A stretch of DNA of 64,000 nucleotides, from NCBI RefSeq assembly GCF_014280875.1, contig NZ_JACLAL010000004.1, forward strand, positions 248,001-312,000, given 5' to 3'. The notes beneath the pieces were generated by a model, which did not search any database, had not been told where the DNA came from, and saw only the letters and a program-made list of their open reading frames with translations. Origin of the DNA: Paenirhizobium daejeonense. GTDB lineage: Bacteria > Pseudomonadota > Alphaproteobacteria > Rhizobiales > Rhizobiaceae. How positions within the stretch are numbered: position 1 is the first letter of the stretch; each line of letters opens with the position of its first letter. Both the position numbers and the translations under genes were made by a program. Shown piece after piece: positions 26,223-35,045 of the stretch.

Positions 26223-26837
26223 CTATGTACGGGCAGCGATATAGGCGGCGGTGCCGGCCAGAACGCTGGCCGCCGACCGATTCAGGGTCTTGAGGGCCGC
26301 AGGCTTCTTCAGCAGCGCCCGCGCCTGCGAGGCAAGCAGGATGTATGGCAGCAGCACCCCCATCAGTACGGCAAATGTCGTGCCGGCAAGAACGGTGTAA
26401 TCCTGCCATCCGATCTGCTGGAGGGGAATGAGCGTGGGGACCAGCGCGACATAAAACAGCATGGTCTTCGGATTGCCGAGCGTCAGCAGGAAACCGGAGA
26501 GGAAGGACATGCCCGCATGCGTAGCGCACTGCACGTCGATCTTCTGCGGCAGGAGCCCGGCGGTCCAGAGCTTCCAAGCTATGTAGCAGAGATAGAGCGC
26601 GCCCAGATATTTGATGACGAGAAACGGCGTGGCGAAGGTTTGCGCCACCAGCGCGAGGCCGAGGACGACTGCGGTCAGGTAGCAGAGATCGCCGAGAATG
26701 AGACCGAGCCCCATGAAGAATGTCGGCCGGAAACCGGAACCTAGGGCGCGCGCGACGATTGCCGTCATGCCGGGGCCGGGAATGGCGGCCGCAATGAACA
26801 GCGCGCCGCCATAGGCGAGCAGGGTGGCAGGGGTCAT
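26223..26837 (-). CDS. LysE-family translocator (amino-acid exporter) 1
   Basis: 204 aa from ATG 26837, preceded by GAGGAGG; the open frame upstream to 27146 is not homologous. Six hydrophobic segments; the N-terminal AAAIPGPGMTAIVARALGSG is the GPG signature of LysE/RhtB exporters, and LLTLGNPKTMLFY matches the conserved NPK block. It exports an amino acid or derivative from the cytoplasm; the substrate is unknown. Divergent from a second LysE gene across a 218-bp promoter region. Confidence 0.88.
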   Translation of the reverse strand: MTPATLLAYGGALFIAAAIPGPGMTAIVARALGSGFRPTFFMGLGLILGDLCYLTAVVLGLALVAQTFATPFLVIKYLGALYLCYIAWKLWTAGLLPQKIDVQCATHAGMSFLSGFLLTLGNPKTMLFYVALVPTLIPLQQIGWQDYTVLAGTTFAVLMGVLLPYILLASQARALLKKPAALKTLNRSAASVLAGTAAYIAART

Positions 26838-27055
26838 GGTTTCCTCCTCGTACGATCCGAAGCGTGATGCAAGATCTTGAGCGGTTCGAAAGAGACCGCG
26901 ACTTCGGCTGCCGGTATTGGCTCCGGGCATAGGTGAGGAGGTACCTCCATGCGCCCAAACTTGCAATGGTGACAGGATTGCGCTTGCGGCGGACATCGCG
27001 CCCTGCATAGGGTCACCGTACCCGCCTTTGCCTGACATCTCCGATTGGTTTTCCG

Positions 27056-27688
27056 ATGCCCTCCCTGCCTGCAATCCTCGCCTTTGCCTTGATCTGCCTC
27101 GGCATGGTCCTGACGCCGGGGCCGAACATGATCTATCTGGTGTCACGATCCATCTGTCAGGGACCGGCCGCCGGCCTCGTTTCTCTCGGTGGCGTGGCGC
27201 TCGGCTTCGTCTTCTACATGCTGATGTCGGCGCTTGGCATTACGGTTCTCATCATGGCCGTGCCTTTCGCCTATGATGTCCTGAAGTTTGCAGGTGCGGC
27301 CTATCTGTTGTGGATGGCATGGCAGGCGTTGAAGCCGGGCGGACGTTCGCCCTTTCAGGTTCGCGACTTGCCGAAGGATAGCCCAGCCAAGCTCTTCGTC
27401 ATGGGTCTTGTGACCAATCTTCTCAATCCGAAGGCGGCCGTTCTCTATCTCTCGCTGCTGCCGCAATTCGTGGATCCCGCCAAGGGCAGTGTTCTCCTGC
27501 AGTCGGTGGTGCTGGGAAGCACGCAGATCGCCATCAGCGTCACGGTCAATGCCATGATTGCGCTGATGGCGGGCTCGATTGCCATTTTCCTTGCCGGCCG
27601 TCCCTTCTGGATGGTCGTGCAACGCTGGCTGATGGGAACGGTGCTTGCTGCGCTCGCCCTGCGGATGGCGACCGAAGCGCAGCGCTGA
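27056..27688 (+). CDS. LysE-family translocator (amino-acid exporter) 2
   Basis: 210 aa with six predicted spans. TPGPNMIYLVSRSICQG near the N-terminus and VTNLLNPKAAVLYLSLLPQF are the two LysE/RhtB signatures. It is divergent from the other LysE gene and only distantly similar to it, so this is not a recent tandem duplication. It is convergent with the NIPSNAP gene (4-nt gap). Confidence 0.88.
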   Translation: MPSLPAILAFALICLGMVLTPGPNMIYLVSRSICQGPAAGLVSLGGVALGFVFYMLMSALGITVLIMAVPFAYDVLKFAGAAYLLWMAWQALKPGGRSPFQVRDLPKDSPAKLFVMGLVTNLLNPKAAVLYLSLLPQFVDPAKGSVLLQSVVLGSTQIAISVTVNAMIALMAGSIAIFLAGRPFWMVVQRWLMGTVLAALALRMATEAQR

Positions 27689-27692
27689 GCAA

Positions 27693-27995
27693 TCAGAGAA
27701 CCGGGCGCATGAAGCTGCGGTCGTAGCTCAGGATGCAGCGTGTCTCCTCGGCATAGGCAAAGGCGGCCTTGCACTCTTCATCTTCGGCCATGCGGGTTCT
27801 GTAGACTTCGTATTCGGCAAGCGAAGGGAAGGTGAACAGCGCAAGCGCGATGTTGTTTGCCCCCTCGGATGGCAGGAAATAGCCGTGATGGGTGCCGCCA
27901 AGCCGGTTGACGAGAGGGATCCAGAGCTTCGCATAGTGCTCGAACTCGGCAAGCTTGTAGGGATCGATGACATAGCGAAGGCTGCAGGTGATCAT
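27693..27995 (-). CDS. NIPSNAP family protein
   Basis: 100 aa from ATG 27995, which overlaps the stop of the EamA gene by ATGA, so it is translationally coupled. It opens MITCSLRYVIDPYKLAEFEHYAK, the characteristic start of the NIPSNAP dimeric alpha-beta barrel, and continues RLGGTHHGYFLP. The role is unknown; such proteins may bind small molecules or act as monooxygenase-like folds. Confidence 0.82.
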   Translation of the reverse strand: MITCSLRYVIDPYKLAEFEHYAKLWIPLVNRLGGTHHGYFLPSEGANNIALALFTFPSLAEYEVYRTRMAEDEECKAAFAYAEETRCILSYDRSFMRPVL

Positions 27996-28906
27996 GCACG
28001 GTTTTCCTTTGTGCGGGGTGTGTTGAGAAACGGCGGCGCCCAGTTGAGCGTGGCGGCGATGGCGGCAAGCAGGATGCCGGCAGCTCCCGCCGCCTGCGTT
28101 GCGGTTAGCACGTGGCCGAAGGCGAAGATATCCACGAGCACGGCGACGACCGGATAGAGAAATGACAGCGTGCCGGTCAGCGCGACCGGAAGCCGCTGGA
28201 TGGCGCTGTAGAGCAGGGCATACATCAGGCCGGTATGCACGAAGCCGAGCGTCGCGAGCATCGACCATGTGGCCGGTGTGGAAGGCAGCGATGTCCAGTC
28301 CGCAAGCGGAGCCAGCATGACGGCCCCGGTCGCCACCTGAACCAGTGCGATCAGCTGCGGCGGCGTACCCTTGAGCTGGCGGGCGGCGAGTGCGGCAAGC
28401 GCATAGCAGAAGGCGGCCGTCAGCGAGAGCAGGATGCCGAGAAGATATCCGGACGGCCCGGCCACTGTCCCGACCTGAGCGCCGCCCATCGTCATCGCCA
28501 CCGTTCCGGCAAAAGCGACGACCAGCCAGAAGACCTTGCTACGCGAGATCTTCTCCCCGAGAAACACCACGCCCAGGCTGACCAGCAGGAAGGGCTGTAC
28601 GTTGTAGACGATCGTGGCAACGGAAATGGAGGCAAGAGGATAGGCGGAAAAGAGTGCCAGCCAGTTCAGGACCAGCGCCACGCCGCCCGCAATCGCCAGC
28701 ATCAGGCGCCGTCGGTTGAATGCATCAAGGCGCAAATGGCCGCCAAGCCGGCAGATCAGAAGCAGTGCCGGAAGACCGAACAGGCAGCGCCAGAAGACGA
28801 CGTTGACGGGCGGCTCGCCCGACATCACCACGAACCAGCCGATGGTTCCCGACATCGCCATGGCGGCGGTCATTTCCCAAATTCCCCGTCGTGATGCGTC
28901 GGCCAT
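27992..28906 (-). CDS. DMT-superfamily EamA transporter
   Basis: 304 aa with ten predicted membrane spans arranged as two EamA repeats, typical of drug/metabolite exporters such as RhaT/EamA/YdcZ. An N-terminal cytoplasmic tail (MADASRRGIWEMTAAMAMSG) precedes the first span. Co-transcribed with the NIPSNAP gene. The divergent Lrp-family regulator at 29015 probably controls it across the 108-bp gap, suggesting an amino acid or related metabolite as cargo. Confidence 0.85.
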   Translation of the reverse strand: MADASRRGIWEMTAAMAMSGTIGWFVVMSGEPPVNVVFWRCLFGLPALLLICRLGGHLRLDAFNRRRLMLAIAGGVALVLNWLALFSAYPLASISVATIVYNVQPFLLVSLGVVFLGEKISRSKVFWLVVAFAGTVAMTMGGAQVGTVAGPSGYLLGILLSLTAAFCYALAALAARQLKGTPPQLIALVQVATGAVMLAPLADWTSLPSTPATWSMLATLGFVHTGLMYALLYSAIQRLPVALTGTLSFLYPVVAVLVDIFAFGHVLTATQAAGAAGILLAAIAATLNWAPPFLNTPRTKENRA

Positions 28907-29014
28907 CGTTTTCTCCTTTGCGATGGCTGCATACTATTACGGTCTTTCGCGATATTGCTGCGCTGCGATTAGGCTGATAGTCTCATCTGGATAATTTCCT
29001 TAGGAGAATGAAAC

Positions 29015-29470
29015 GTGGAGGCTTATCTTTCTCTGGATGCTGCGGACCGTAGGATCGTCGAGGCGCTGGCCGAGGATGCACGCATTTCGCTGAAGGAACT
29101 TGCGGTGAAAGCGGGTCTTTCATCACCCAGTTGTTCGGAACGGCTTCGCCGGCTCGAGGAAAGGGGCGTGCTCACCGGCTATAGCGCGGATGTGGAGCTT
29201 GAAGCGCTCGGTTATCCCCTGCAGGCGATTGTCCGGGTTCGCCCGCTGCCGGGCATGCTGCATATCGTCGAGCGGATCATTCAGGAGACGCCCGAGATCA
29301 CCGAATGCGACAAGGTGACGGGCGACGATTGCTTCATCTGCCGCATGGCCGTGCGCAGCATGACCGATCTGGACCGCATCCTCGACCGCGTCGTGGAGCG
29401 GGCGCAGACGAATACGTCGATGATCAAGTCGACCCCGGTGAAGCGACGCCTGCCGCCGCCGGTCGGTTGA
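29015..29470 (+). CDS. Lrp/AsnC-family transcriptional regulator
   Basis: 151 aa. N-terminal winged HTH: LDAADRRIVEALAEDARISLKELAVKAGLSSPSCSERLRRLEERGVLTGY. The C-terminal RAM ligand-binding domain contains PEITECDKVTGDDCFICRMAVRSMTDLDRIL. Such regulators sense amino acids and often control the divergently transcribed exporter, here the EamA transporter. Convergent with the GNAT gene (8-nt gap). Confidence 0.93.
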   Translation: MEAYLSLDAADRRIVEALAEDARISLKELAVKAGLSSPSCSERLRRLEERGVLTGYSADVELEALGYPLQAIVRVRPLPGMLHIVERIIQETPEITECDKVTGDDCFICRMAVRSMTDLDRILDRVVERAQTNTSMIKSTPVKRRLPPPVG

Positions 29471-29477
29471 GCACTTC

Positions 29478-30398
29478 TCAGAATTCCGCCATAGGGGAAA
29501 TACAGGTCGGCCCGCTTGGAAACAGTTCGTCCCGCGCGCGCATCATGAAGGCTTCCGATCCGCTGCCCTCGATCACCGTCGGTTCCCATGAAAGCCGATC
29601 CGGCGGAACGAGCGTCTCGACGGACGCAGGTGCGATGCCGAGGGCCGCGATAATTTCAGCGAGTGACGGAATGCGAGAGCCGGCGATGTCGAGAAGCTGG
29701 AACGCTCCATTATCCGTCATCCGCCACACGACGACGGCTTCGCCATCGGCGAGCAGGGAAAGCGAGATATCTTCGATCAGATGGCAGTTCAGTAGGAACA
29801 TCAGCCGCTGGTCGGCAACGGCAAAGCGGCTGGAAACCGGCATGCGGTCGGCCAGAAGCTTTCGCAGCAGATCGAGATCCCTGTTGATGTCGAGCAGGCG
29901 GGCCGGCCGTGGCGTTCCGGATATTGCCGGCGTAGGCCCCTTGAAGCTGTATTGCGGCAGGATGCGGAAGCCGTGAGGCGTATAGAGACCGGGCTTGTCC
30001 GTGTAGAGCACGATGGCCTCCAGGCCCCGCTCCTCGCAACGATCGAGCGTGATGCGAATAAGGTCCTGATAGAGGCCGCGGCCGCGATATTCGGGCCGCA
30101 CTGCGCCGGATTGCCAGCCGGCGGCCTTGATGACGCGTCCGTCGATCATCAACGGCATGGAAAAGGCGCTGAGATTAGCGATGCAGCGTCCGTCGCCGTC
30201 GAAATAGGCCGAAGGAAAGCTGGTGCGGTCATGGCCACCCAAACCGTCGAGCGCACTTATATCGACATTGAAGATATCGATGAGCAGCGTCTTGATCGCC
30301 AACCATCCCGCCGGATCGTCGAAATAATCCTGACGAAAGAAGAGGCCCGACCGGTCAGACAATTTCCGGTCAGCAGGGCGCTTTTCAGACGGGTTCAT
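29478..30398 (-). CDS. GNAT-family N-acetyltransferase
   Basis: 306 aa. The acetyl-CoA-binding motif is [26 protein letters not shown] (R/Q-x-x-G-x-G/A type) at about 98-123, followed by [20 protein letters not shown]. The family core takes up the first half; the C-terminal 150 aa look like a second, possibly degenerate, GNAT fold or a substrate domain. The start ATG overlaps the dut stop by ATGA. Substrate unknown. Confidence 0.8.
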   Translation of the reverse strand: MNPSEKRPADRKLSDRSGLFFRQDYFDDPAGWLAIKTLLIDIFNVDISALDGLGGHDRTSFPSAYFDGDGRCIANLSAFSMPLMIDGRVIKAAGWQSGAVRPEYRGRGLYQDLIRITLDRCEERGLEAIVLYTDKPGLYTPHGFRILPQYSFKGPTPAISGTPRPARLLDINRDLDLLRKLLADRMPVSSRFAVADQRLMFLLNCHLIEDISLSLLADGEAVVVWRMTDNGAFQLLDIAGSRIPSLAEIIAALGIAPASVETLVPPDRLSWEPTVIEGSGSEAFMMRARDELFPSGPTCISPMAEF

Positions 30399-30868
30399 GC
30401 CACGCCGGTGGAGCCGAAGCCGCCTGCGCCGCGATCGGTGGTGGAAGCCTCGGTCGTTTCCTGAACCCGCACCTGCGTCACCGGGGCGATGATCGTCTGG
30501 GCGATGCGCATGCCGCGGGTGATCTCGAAAGGCTCGTCGCCGAGGTTGATGAGCAGCACCTTCACCTCGCCGCGATAATCGCTGTCGATGGTGCCGGGCG
30601 TGTTGAGGCAGGTGATGCCGTTTTTGAAGGCAAGGCCGGAACGTGGCCGGATTTGCGCCTCGAACCCTTCCGGGATTTCCATGACGAAGCCGGTCGGAAC
30701 TAGCGCGCGCTGTCCGGGCGCAAGCGTCATCGGCTGGTCGTCGGCAACGGCGGCTCTAAGGTCCATGCCGGCGGCGCCAGCGGTCTCGTAGGCGGGCAGC
30801 GGCAGATCCTGTCCATGCGGCAGGCGGACGAGCTTGAGGGTGGGGCGAATGTCGTTATGGATGTTCAT
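30395..30868 (-). CDS. dut: dUTP diphosphatase (dUTPase)
   Basis: 157 aa. All five trimeric dUTPase motifs are present in order: [36 protein letters not shown] (catalytic Asp), [10 protein letters not shown] and the C-terminal flexible arm [12 protein letters not shown]. It removes dUTP and supplies dUMP for thymidylate synthesis. Translationally coupled to the downstream acetyltransferase gene and divergent from prfC. Confidence 0.97.
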   Translation of the reverse strand: MNIHNDIRPTLKLVRLPHGQDLPLPAYETAGAAGMDLRAAVADDQPMTLAPGQRALVPTGFVMEIPEGFEAQIRPRSGLAFKNGITCLNTPGTIDSDYRGEVKVLLINLGDEPFEITRGMRIAQTIIAPVTQVRVQETTEASTTDRGAGGFGSTGVA

Positions 30869-30960
30869 GCGTCCATTAGTTTGCGCGCGAAAGCCTCAGG
30901 TCAATTGCATTGCCGGGCTTTAGTCGCTAGATACGCGGCAATTCCACAGGATTCACACTC

Positions 30961-32544
30961 ATGGCTGAAACGCTCGCAGAGGCGGTATCCCGCCGCCGCA
31001 CTTTCGCGATCATCGCGCATCCGGACGCCGGCAAGACCACGCTTACCGAAAAGCTGCTGCTGTTCGGCGGCGCGATCCAGCTCGCCGGTGAGGTCAAGGC
31101 CAAAAAGGATCGCATCCAGACCCGTTCGGACTGGATGAAGATCGAGCGCGAGCGCGGCATCTCGGTCGTCACCTCGGTGATGACCTTCGAATATGAAGGC
31201 AATGTCTTCAACATTCTCGATACGCCAGGTCACGAGGACTTCGCCGACGATACCTATCGCACGCTGACGGCCGTCGACGCGGCCGTCATGGTCATCGATG
31301 CCGCCAAGGGTATCGAGCCGCGGACGCTGAAGCTCTTCGAAGTCTGCCGCATGCGCGACATCCCGATTATCACCTTCATCAATAAGATGGACCGCGAAAG
31401 CCGCGATCCATTCGAGATTCTGGACGAGGTCGAGGAAAAGCTGGCGCTCGATACTGCGCCCATCACATGGCCGGTCGGCCGTTCCAAGACCTTCTGCGGC
31501 TCCTACAATCTTGCGGACAACACCTATCGCGGCTCCGACACGCAGGTCGAGCCGACGCCGGTCAATGGCCCGCAGGCGGTGGCGGATCATCTGCCGGAAA
31601 ACGAGCGCCAGGTCTTCATCGACGAGCTGGAACTTGCCCGCGAGGCCTGCCGTCCCTTCGACCGCGAGGCTTTCCTCGAGGGGCACATGACCCCGGTCTT
31701 CTTTGGCTCGGCCCTGAAGAATTTCGGTGTTCGCGACCTCATCAACGCTCTCGGTGCATACGCGCCGCCGCCGCGCGACCAGGTGGCCGATATCCGCACC
31801 GTCCATGCGGCGGAAGACAAGATGACGGCCTTCGTCTTCAAGATCCAGGCCAACATGGACCCGAACCATCGCGACCGCATCGCCTTTGCCCGTATCTGCT
31901 CGGGCAAGCTGGAGCGCGGCATGAAAGCAAGGCTCGCACGCACCGGCAAGCAGCTCGGTCTCACCGCGCCGCAGTTCTTCTTCGCCTCCCAGCGCCAGCT
32001 TGCCGATACGGCCTATGCCGGCGACGTGGTCGGCATTCCCAACCACGGCACGCTGCGTATCGGTGACACGCTGACCGAGGGTGAACCGCTGGTATTCCAG
32101 GGTGTGCCGAACTTCTCGCCTGAAATCCTGCGCCGCGTGCGCCTGGAAGATGCGATGAAGGCGAAGAAGCTCAAGGAAGCCCTGCAGCAGATGGCGGAAG
32201 AGGGCGTTGTCCAGCTCTTCCAGCCGGAAGACGGTTCGCCCGCCATCGTCGGCGTCGTCGGCGCTCTGCAGCTCGACGTTCTGAAGGAACGTCTGTCTGC
32301 GGAATATGGCCTGCCTGTTTCCTTCGAAATGTCGCGCTTTTCGGTCTGCCGCTGGATTTCGGCCGAGCAGGTGGCCGATCTGGACAAGTTCATGTCGTCC
32401 CACCGCGGCGATATCTGCCGCGATCTCGACGGCGACCCGGTCTTCATGGCGCAGGACGGCTTCTCGCTGCGTTACGAATCCGAACGCTCTCCGGCCATCA
32501 AGATGGTCGCAATCAAGGAATATCACGTCGCCAAGGCGGCGTGA
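30961..32544 (+). CDS. prfC: Peptide chain release factor 3
   Basis: 527 aa. Translational GTPase that removes RF1/RF2 from the ribosome after termination. G1 AHPDAGKTTLTEKLL, G3 DTPGHEDFADDTYR and G4 NKMD are clear, and RSDWMKIERERGISV matches the switch I region of RF3. Length equals the E. coli protein. Monocistronic; a HAD gene runs toward it. Confidence 0.97.
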   Translation: MAETLAEAVSRRRTFAIIAHPDAGKTTLTEKLLLFGGAIQLAGEVKAKKDRIQTRSDWMKIERERGISVVTSVMTFEYEGNVFNILDTPGHEDFADDTYRTLTAVDAAVMVIDAAKGIEPRTLKLFEVCRMRDIPIITFINKMDRESRDPFEILDEVEEKLALDTAPITWPVGRSKTFCGSYNLADNTYRGSDTQVEPTPVNGPQAVADHLPENERQVFIDELELAREACRPFDREAFLEGHMTPVFFGSALKNFGVRDLINALGAYAPPPRDQVADIRTVHAAEDKMTAFVFKIQANMDPNHRDRIAFARICSGKLERGMKARLARTGKQLGLTAPQFFFASQRQLADTAYAGDVVGIPNHGTLRIGDTLTEGEPLVFQGVPNFSPEILRRVRLEDAMKAKKLKEALQQMAEEGVVQLFQPEDGSPAIVGVVGALQLDVLKERLSAEYGLPVSFEMSRFSVCRWISAEQVADLDKFMSSHRGDICRDLDGDPVFMAQDGFSLRYESERSPAIKMVAIKEYHVAKAA

Positions 32545-32574
32545 TATCGGCTTCATCCGTTCTAACGGGGTTGG

Positions 32575-33249
32575 TCAGACTTCCCTGACGATCCGCATCT
32601 CGCCGGCCTTGTCGAGATGCACCGTCATGCCTTCATAGGATGAGATCGTCGGGTGGGACGTGTCCATCCTGTGGCTGTGGGTTGCGGTGACGACCATTAC
32701 ATCAGCCCCTGCGGCTTCAGCGGCCTTCACGCCTGCCGTCACATCCTCGAACACGAGGCAGCGAGACGACTGAACGTCGAGATTTCGCGCTGCGAGCAGA
32801 TAGCCGGCTGGGTCCGGCTTGCCGATCTTCACATCCTCTGCGGTGATGATTCTTGGCGGCTGCGGCAGGCCGGCGGCCTCGATCCGCGCCCTTGCGAGCG
32901 CGACGGGCGCTGATGTCACGATGGCCCAGCGCGACGACGGCAGCGCGTTGAGAAAATCGACTGCGCCGGGAATTGGCAGAACACCCTCGACATCCTCGAT
33001 CTCGCCGCGCTCGATTTCCAGCGCTTCCGCTTCGACATCGATGCCCGGCAGGCCAAGGCCTCGGATGGTGTCGATGCCGCGCTTGCCGTGCATCGTCGGC
33101 AGGAAGGCCTCGACATCGAGCCCCTGTCGTTCGGCCCACCGGCTCCAGACCCGCTCGGCCGCGGCAATGGAGTTGAGCAGCGTGCCGTCCATGTCGAAGA
33201 GGAAGCCGGCATAGCGCTTGTCGAAGATTGTCGTTCCGCTGGTGGTCAA
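32575..33249 (-). CDS. HAD-superfamily phosphatase (beta-PGM / sugar-phosphatase-like)
   Basis: 224 aa with a probable TTG start at 33249, backed by GAGGAG 6 nt upstream; the open frame to 33414 adds non-homologous sequence. Motif I FLFDMDGTLLNS, motif II VTSAPVALARAR (Thr/Ser) and motif III KPDPAGYLLAARNL with FEDVTAGVKAAEAAG. These place it among subclass IA HAD phosphatases such as YfbT and glycerol-3-phosphatase. The substrate is uncertain. Divergent from the thi operon. Confidence 0.82.
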   Translation of the reverse strand: MTTSGTTIFDKRYAGFLFDMDGTLLNSIAAAERVWSRWAERQGLDVEAFLPTMHGKRGIDTIRGLGLPGIDVEAEALEIERGEIEDVEGVLPIPGAVDFLNALPSSRWAIVTSAPVALARARIEAAGLPQPPRIITAEDVKIGKPDPAGYLLAARNLDVQSSRCLVFEDVTAGVKAAEAAGADVMVVTATHSHRMDTSHPTISSYEGMTVHLDKAGEMRIVREV

Positions 33250-33460
33250 TTTCGGCTCCTCGAGGCAGGTGATCGCGATTGGCAAGGAGATAGCCGGTTT
33301 TGACTGAGGCGGCAAACGCCTGAGGTTCAAAACCGCGTGGGGGAGCGGGGCGTTCGTTTCCGTTCGACTTTCCAAAGCATGTCGCGCTGAACGCCTGTCC
33401 TGATTGAGTTTCATCCCCCGGGGTGACAGCCGGCGTTGCGCGGTCTATAACGGCATCGTT
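33250..33460. other. Divergent spacer between the HAD gene and the TPP riboswitch
   Basis: 211 bp with no credible gene. With the riboswitch it makes a 360-bp gap. The thi promoter must lie here; I could not pick a convincing -35/-10 pair. Confidence 0.4.
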
Positions 33461-33544
33461 GAGAGACAGGGGCGCTCGTCGCAAGACGGGCTGAGACGTA
33501 CCCTTCGAACCTGAACCAGATAATGCTGGCGGAGGGAGTCGCTC
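33461..33544 (+). promoter_or_regulatory. TPP (THI-box) riboswitch
   Basis: Contains the conserved thi-box core: CTGAGACGTACCC, GAACCTGAACC and TAATGCTGGCGGAGGGA, with closing helix P1 formed by GAGAGAC (33461-33467) and GTCGCTC (33538-33544). It binds thiamine pyrophosphate and switches off expression. It is 66 nt upstream of thiM; the intervening segment ends in a hairpin that hides the thiM ribosome-binding site. Confidence 0.95.
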
Positions 33545-33586
33545 GGGACCGCTCACCCGTCTTCGTGACTCTCGCGTTCCCGCCGA

Positions 33587-33610
33587 TTTGCCCCGCCTGA
33601 AAGGGGCAAA
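33587..33610 (+). promoter_or_regulatory. Ribosome-binding-site sequestering hairpin of thiM
   Basis: TTTGCCCC (33587-33594) pairs with GGGGCAAA (33603-33610). The right arm contains the Shine-Dalgarno AAGGGG and the A of the thiM ATG. This is the expected expression platform for translational control by the upstream TPP riboswitch. Confidence 0.85.
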
Positions 33611-34413
33611 TGAACGAGATCCAGTTTCCCGGAAACCTGCTGCGCGAAATGCGCGAGGCCGCACCACTGGTGCAATGCATCACCAATTACGTCGCGATGA
33701 ACATTGCCGCCAATGTGCTTCTGGCCGCAGGCGCATCGCCTGCCATGGTCCATGCGGAAGAGGAGGCCGGCGAATTCGCGGGCTTTGCCGGCGCGCTCAC
33801 CGTCAATATCGGCACAGCCTCGCCGCAATGGATTGCCGGCATGAAAGCCGCGATCGGCGGGGCGACGGCTGCCCGCCGGCCATGGGTGCTCGACCCGGTC
33901 GCCCATTTCGCAACCGCCTATCGCCGCAGGGCGACAGCCGAGCTTCTGGCGCTCGCCCCGACGGTGATCCGCGGCAACGCATCCGAAATCATCTCCCTTG
34001 CAGGCGGCACGAGCAGCGCGAAAGGCGTCGATAGCCGCGATCCGGTGGAGCTTGCCGAGGAAGCGGCGAATGAACTGGCGGAGCGTCAGGTATGCGTCGT
34101 CGCGGTTACCGGCGCAACCGACTTCGTCACCGATGGCCGCCATGCGGTCAGGCTCTCCGGCGGCTCAGTGCTGATGCCGAAGGTAACGGCGCTCGGTTGC
34201 TCGCTCACATGCCTTGTCGGCGCCTATGCCGCCATCCGTCCGGAAGATCCGCTTTCGGCAACCGTCGCAGCTCTCGCGCATTTTGCCGTGTCCGGCGAAA
34301 GGGCGGCTTCGGGATCGGATGGTCCGGGTTCCTTCGGCTGGCGTTTCCTTGACGCGCTTGCTGCTCTCACTCCCGAGGCTCTGGACGGTGAAGCGAGGAT
34401 CGAACGGCTATGA
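33610..34413 (+). CDS. thiM: Hydroxyethylthiazole kinase
   Basis: 267 aa. Phosphorylates the thiazole moiety of thiamine during salvage. The block VQCITNYVAMNIAANVLLAAGASPAM at the N-terminus and the catalytic region TALGCSLTCLVGAYAA (Cys in the active site) are diagnostic, and DPVAHFATAYRR and GNASEI fall where expected. First gene of thiMED, under the TPP riboswitch; its stop overlaps thiE by ATGA. Confidence 0.96.
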   Translation: MNEIQFPGNLLREMREAAPLVQCITNYVAMNIAANVLLAAGASPAMVHAEEEAGEFAGFAGALTVNIGTASPQWIAGMKAAIGGATAARRPWVLDPVAHFATAYRRRATAELLALAPTVIRGNASEIISLAGGTSSAKGVDSRDPVELAEEAANELAERQVCVVAVTGATDFVTDGRHAVRLSGGSVLMPKVTALGCSLTCLVGAYAAIRPEDPLSATVAALAHFAVSGERAASGSDGPGSFGWRFLDALAALTPEALDGEARIERL

Positions 34414-35045
34414 AAAACGTCGATCTCTCCCTCTATCTTGTCCTCGACCCGGTTCTCTGCGAGCCGATCGGCATGGTGGAAACGGCACGGCTCGCCGTTG
34501 CCGGCGGCGCGACGCTGGTGCAACTGCGCGACAAGAAGGCAACGACGCACAAGATGATCGAGACCGGTCGAGCGCTGAAAGCCGCTCTCGCCGGCTCGGG
34601 CGTGCCGCTCATCGTCAACGACGATGTCGAGGCCGCGATTGCCATCGGCGCTGACGGTGTGCATGTCGGCCAGAACGACATGCCGGTCGCCGAGGTCCGC
34701 AGGCTGATCGGGCCGAACATGATCCTCGGCCTCTCCATCGGCAGCGTCGAACTTGCCAATGCGCTCGATCCGTCGGTCGTGGATCATGTCGGTGTCGGGC
34801 CGGTTTTCCCCACCTCGACCAAGCCCGGCCATCCCCCGGCGATCGGTTTCGAAGGACTTGCGGCAGTCACCGCGGCAAGCCCGGTGCCGGTCGTCGGTAT
34901 CGGCGGGCTGAAACTTCAGCATGTCGTTGATACGCTTGCGACGGGTGCTGCCGGCCTTGCCGTCGTCTCTGCCATCTGCGGCCAGCCGGACCCGGCATCG
35001 GCGACCATGGAGCTCGCAGGGGCGATCCGGAGGGCGCGCCGATGA
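34410..35045 (+). CDS. thiE: Thiamine-phosphate synthase
   Basis: 211 aa. Joins HMP-PP and thiazole phosphate to thiamine phosphate. LVQLRDKKATTHKMIETGRALK, IVNDDVEAAIAIGADGVHVGQND, VGVGPVFPTSTKPGHPPAIG and VVGIGGL are all conserved TIM-barrel blocks of ThiE. It overlaps both neighbours by ATGA, so the three thi genes are translated as a unit. Confidence 0.96.
   Translation: MKNVDLSLYLVLDPVLCEPIGMVETARLAVAGGATLVQLRDKKATTHKMIETGRALKAALAGSGVPLIVNDDVEAAIAIGADGVHVGQNDMPVAEVRRLIGPNMILGLSIGSVELANALDPSVVDHVGVGPVFPTSTKPGHPPAIGFEGLAAVTAASPVPVVGIGGLKLQHVVDTLATGAAGLAVVSAICGQPDPASATMELAGAIRRARR

Noticed and set aside
30901..32556. 551-codon minus-strand frame opposite prfC
   Set aside because: Shadow of prfC: no ribosome-binding site or motif, while prfC on the other strand is complete.
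33320..33350. tRNA-like T-arm (GGTTCAAAACC)
   Set aside because: No acceptor stem, anticodon arm or CCA-compatible end could be built around it.
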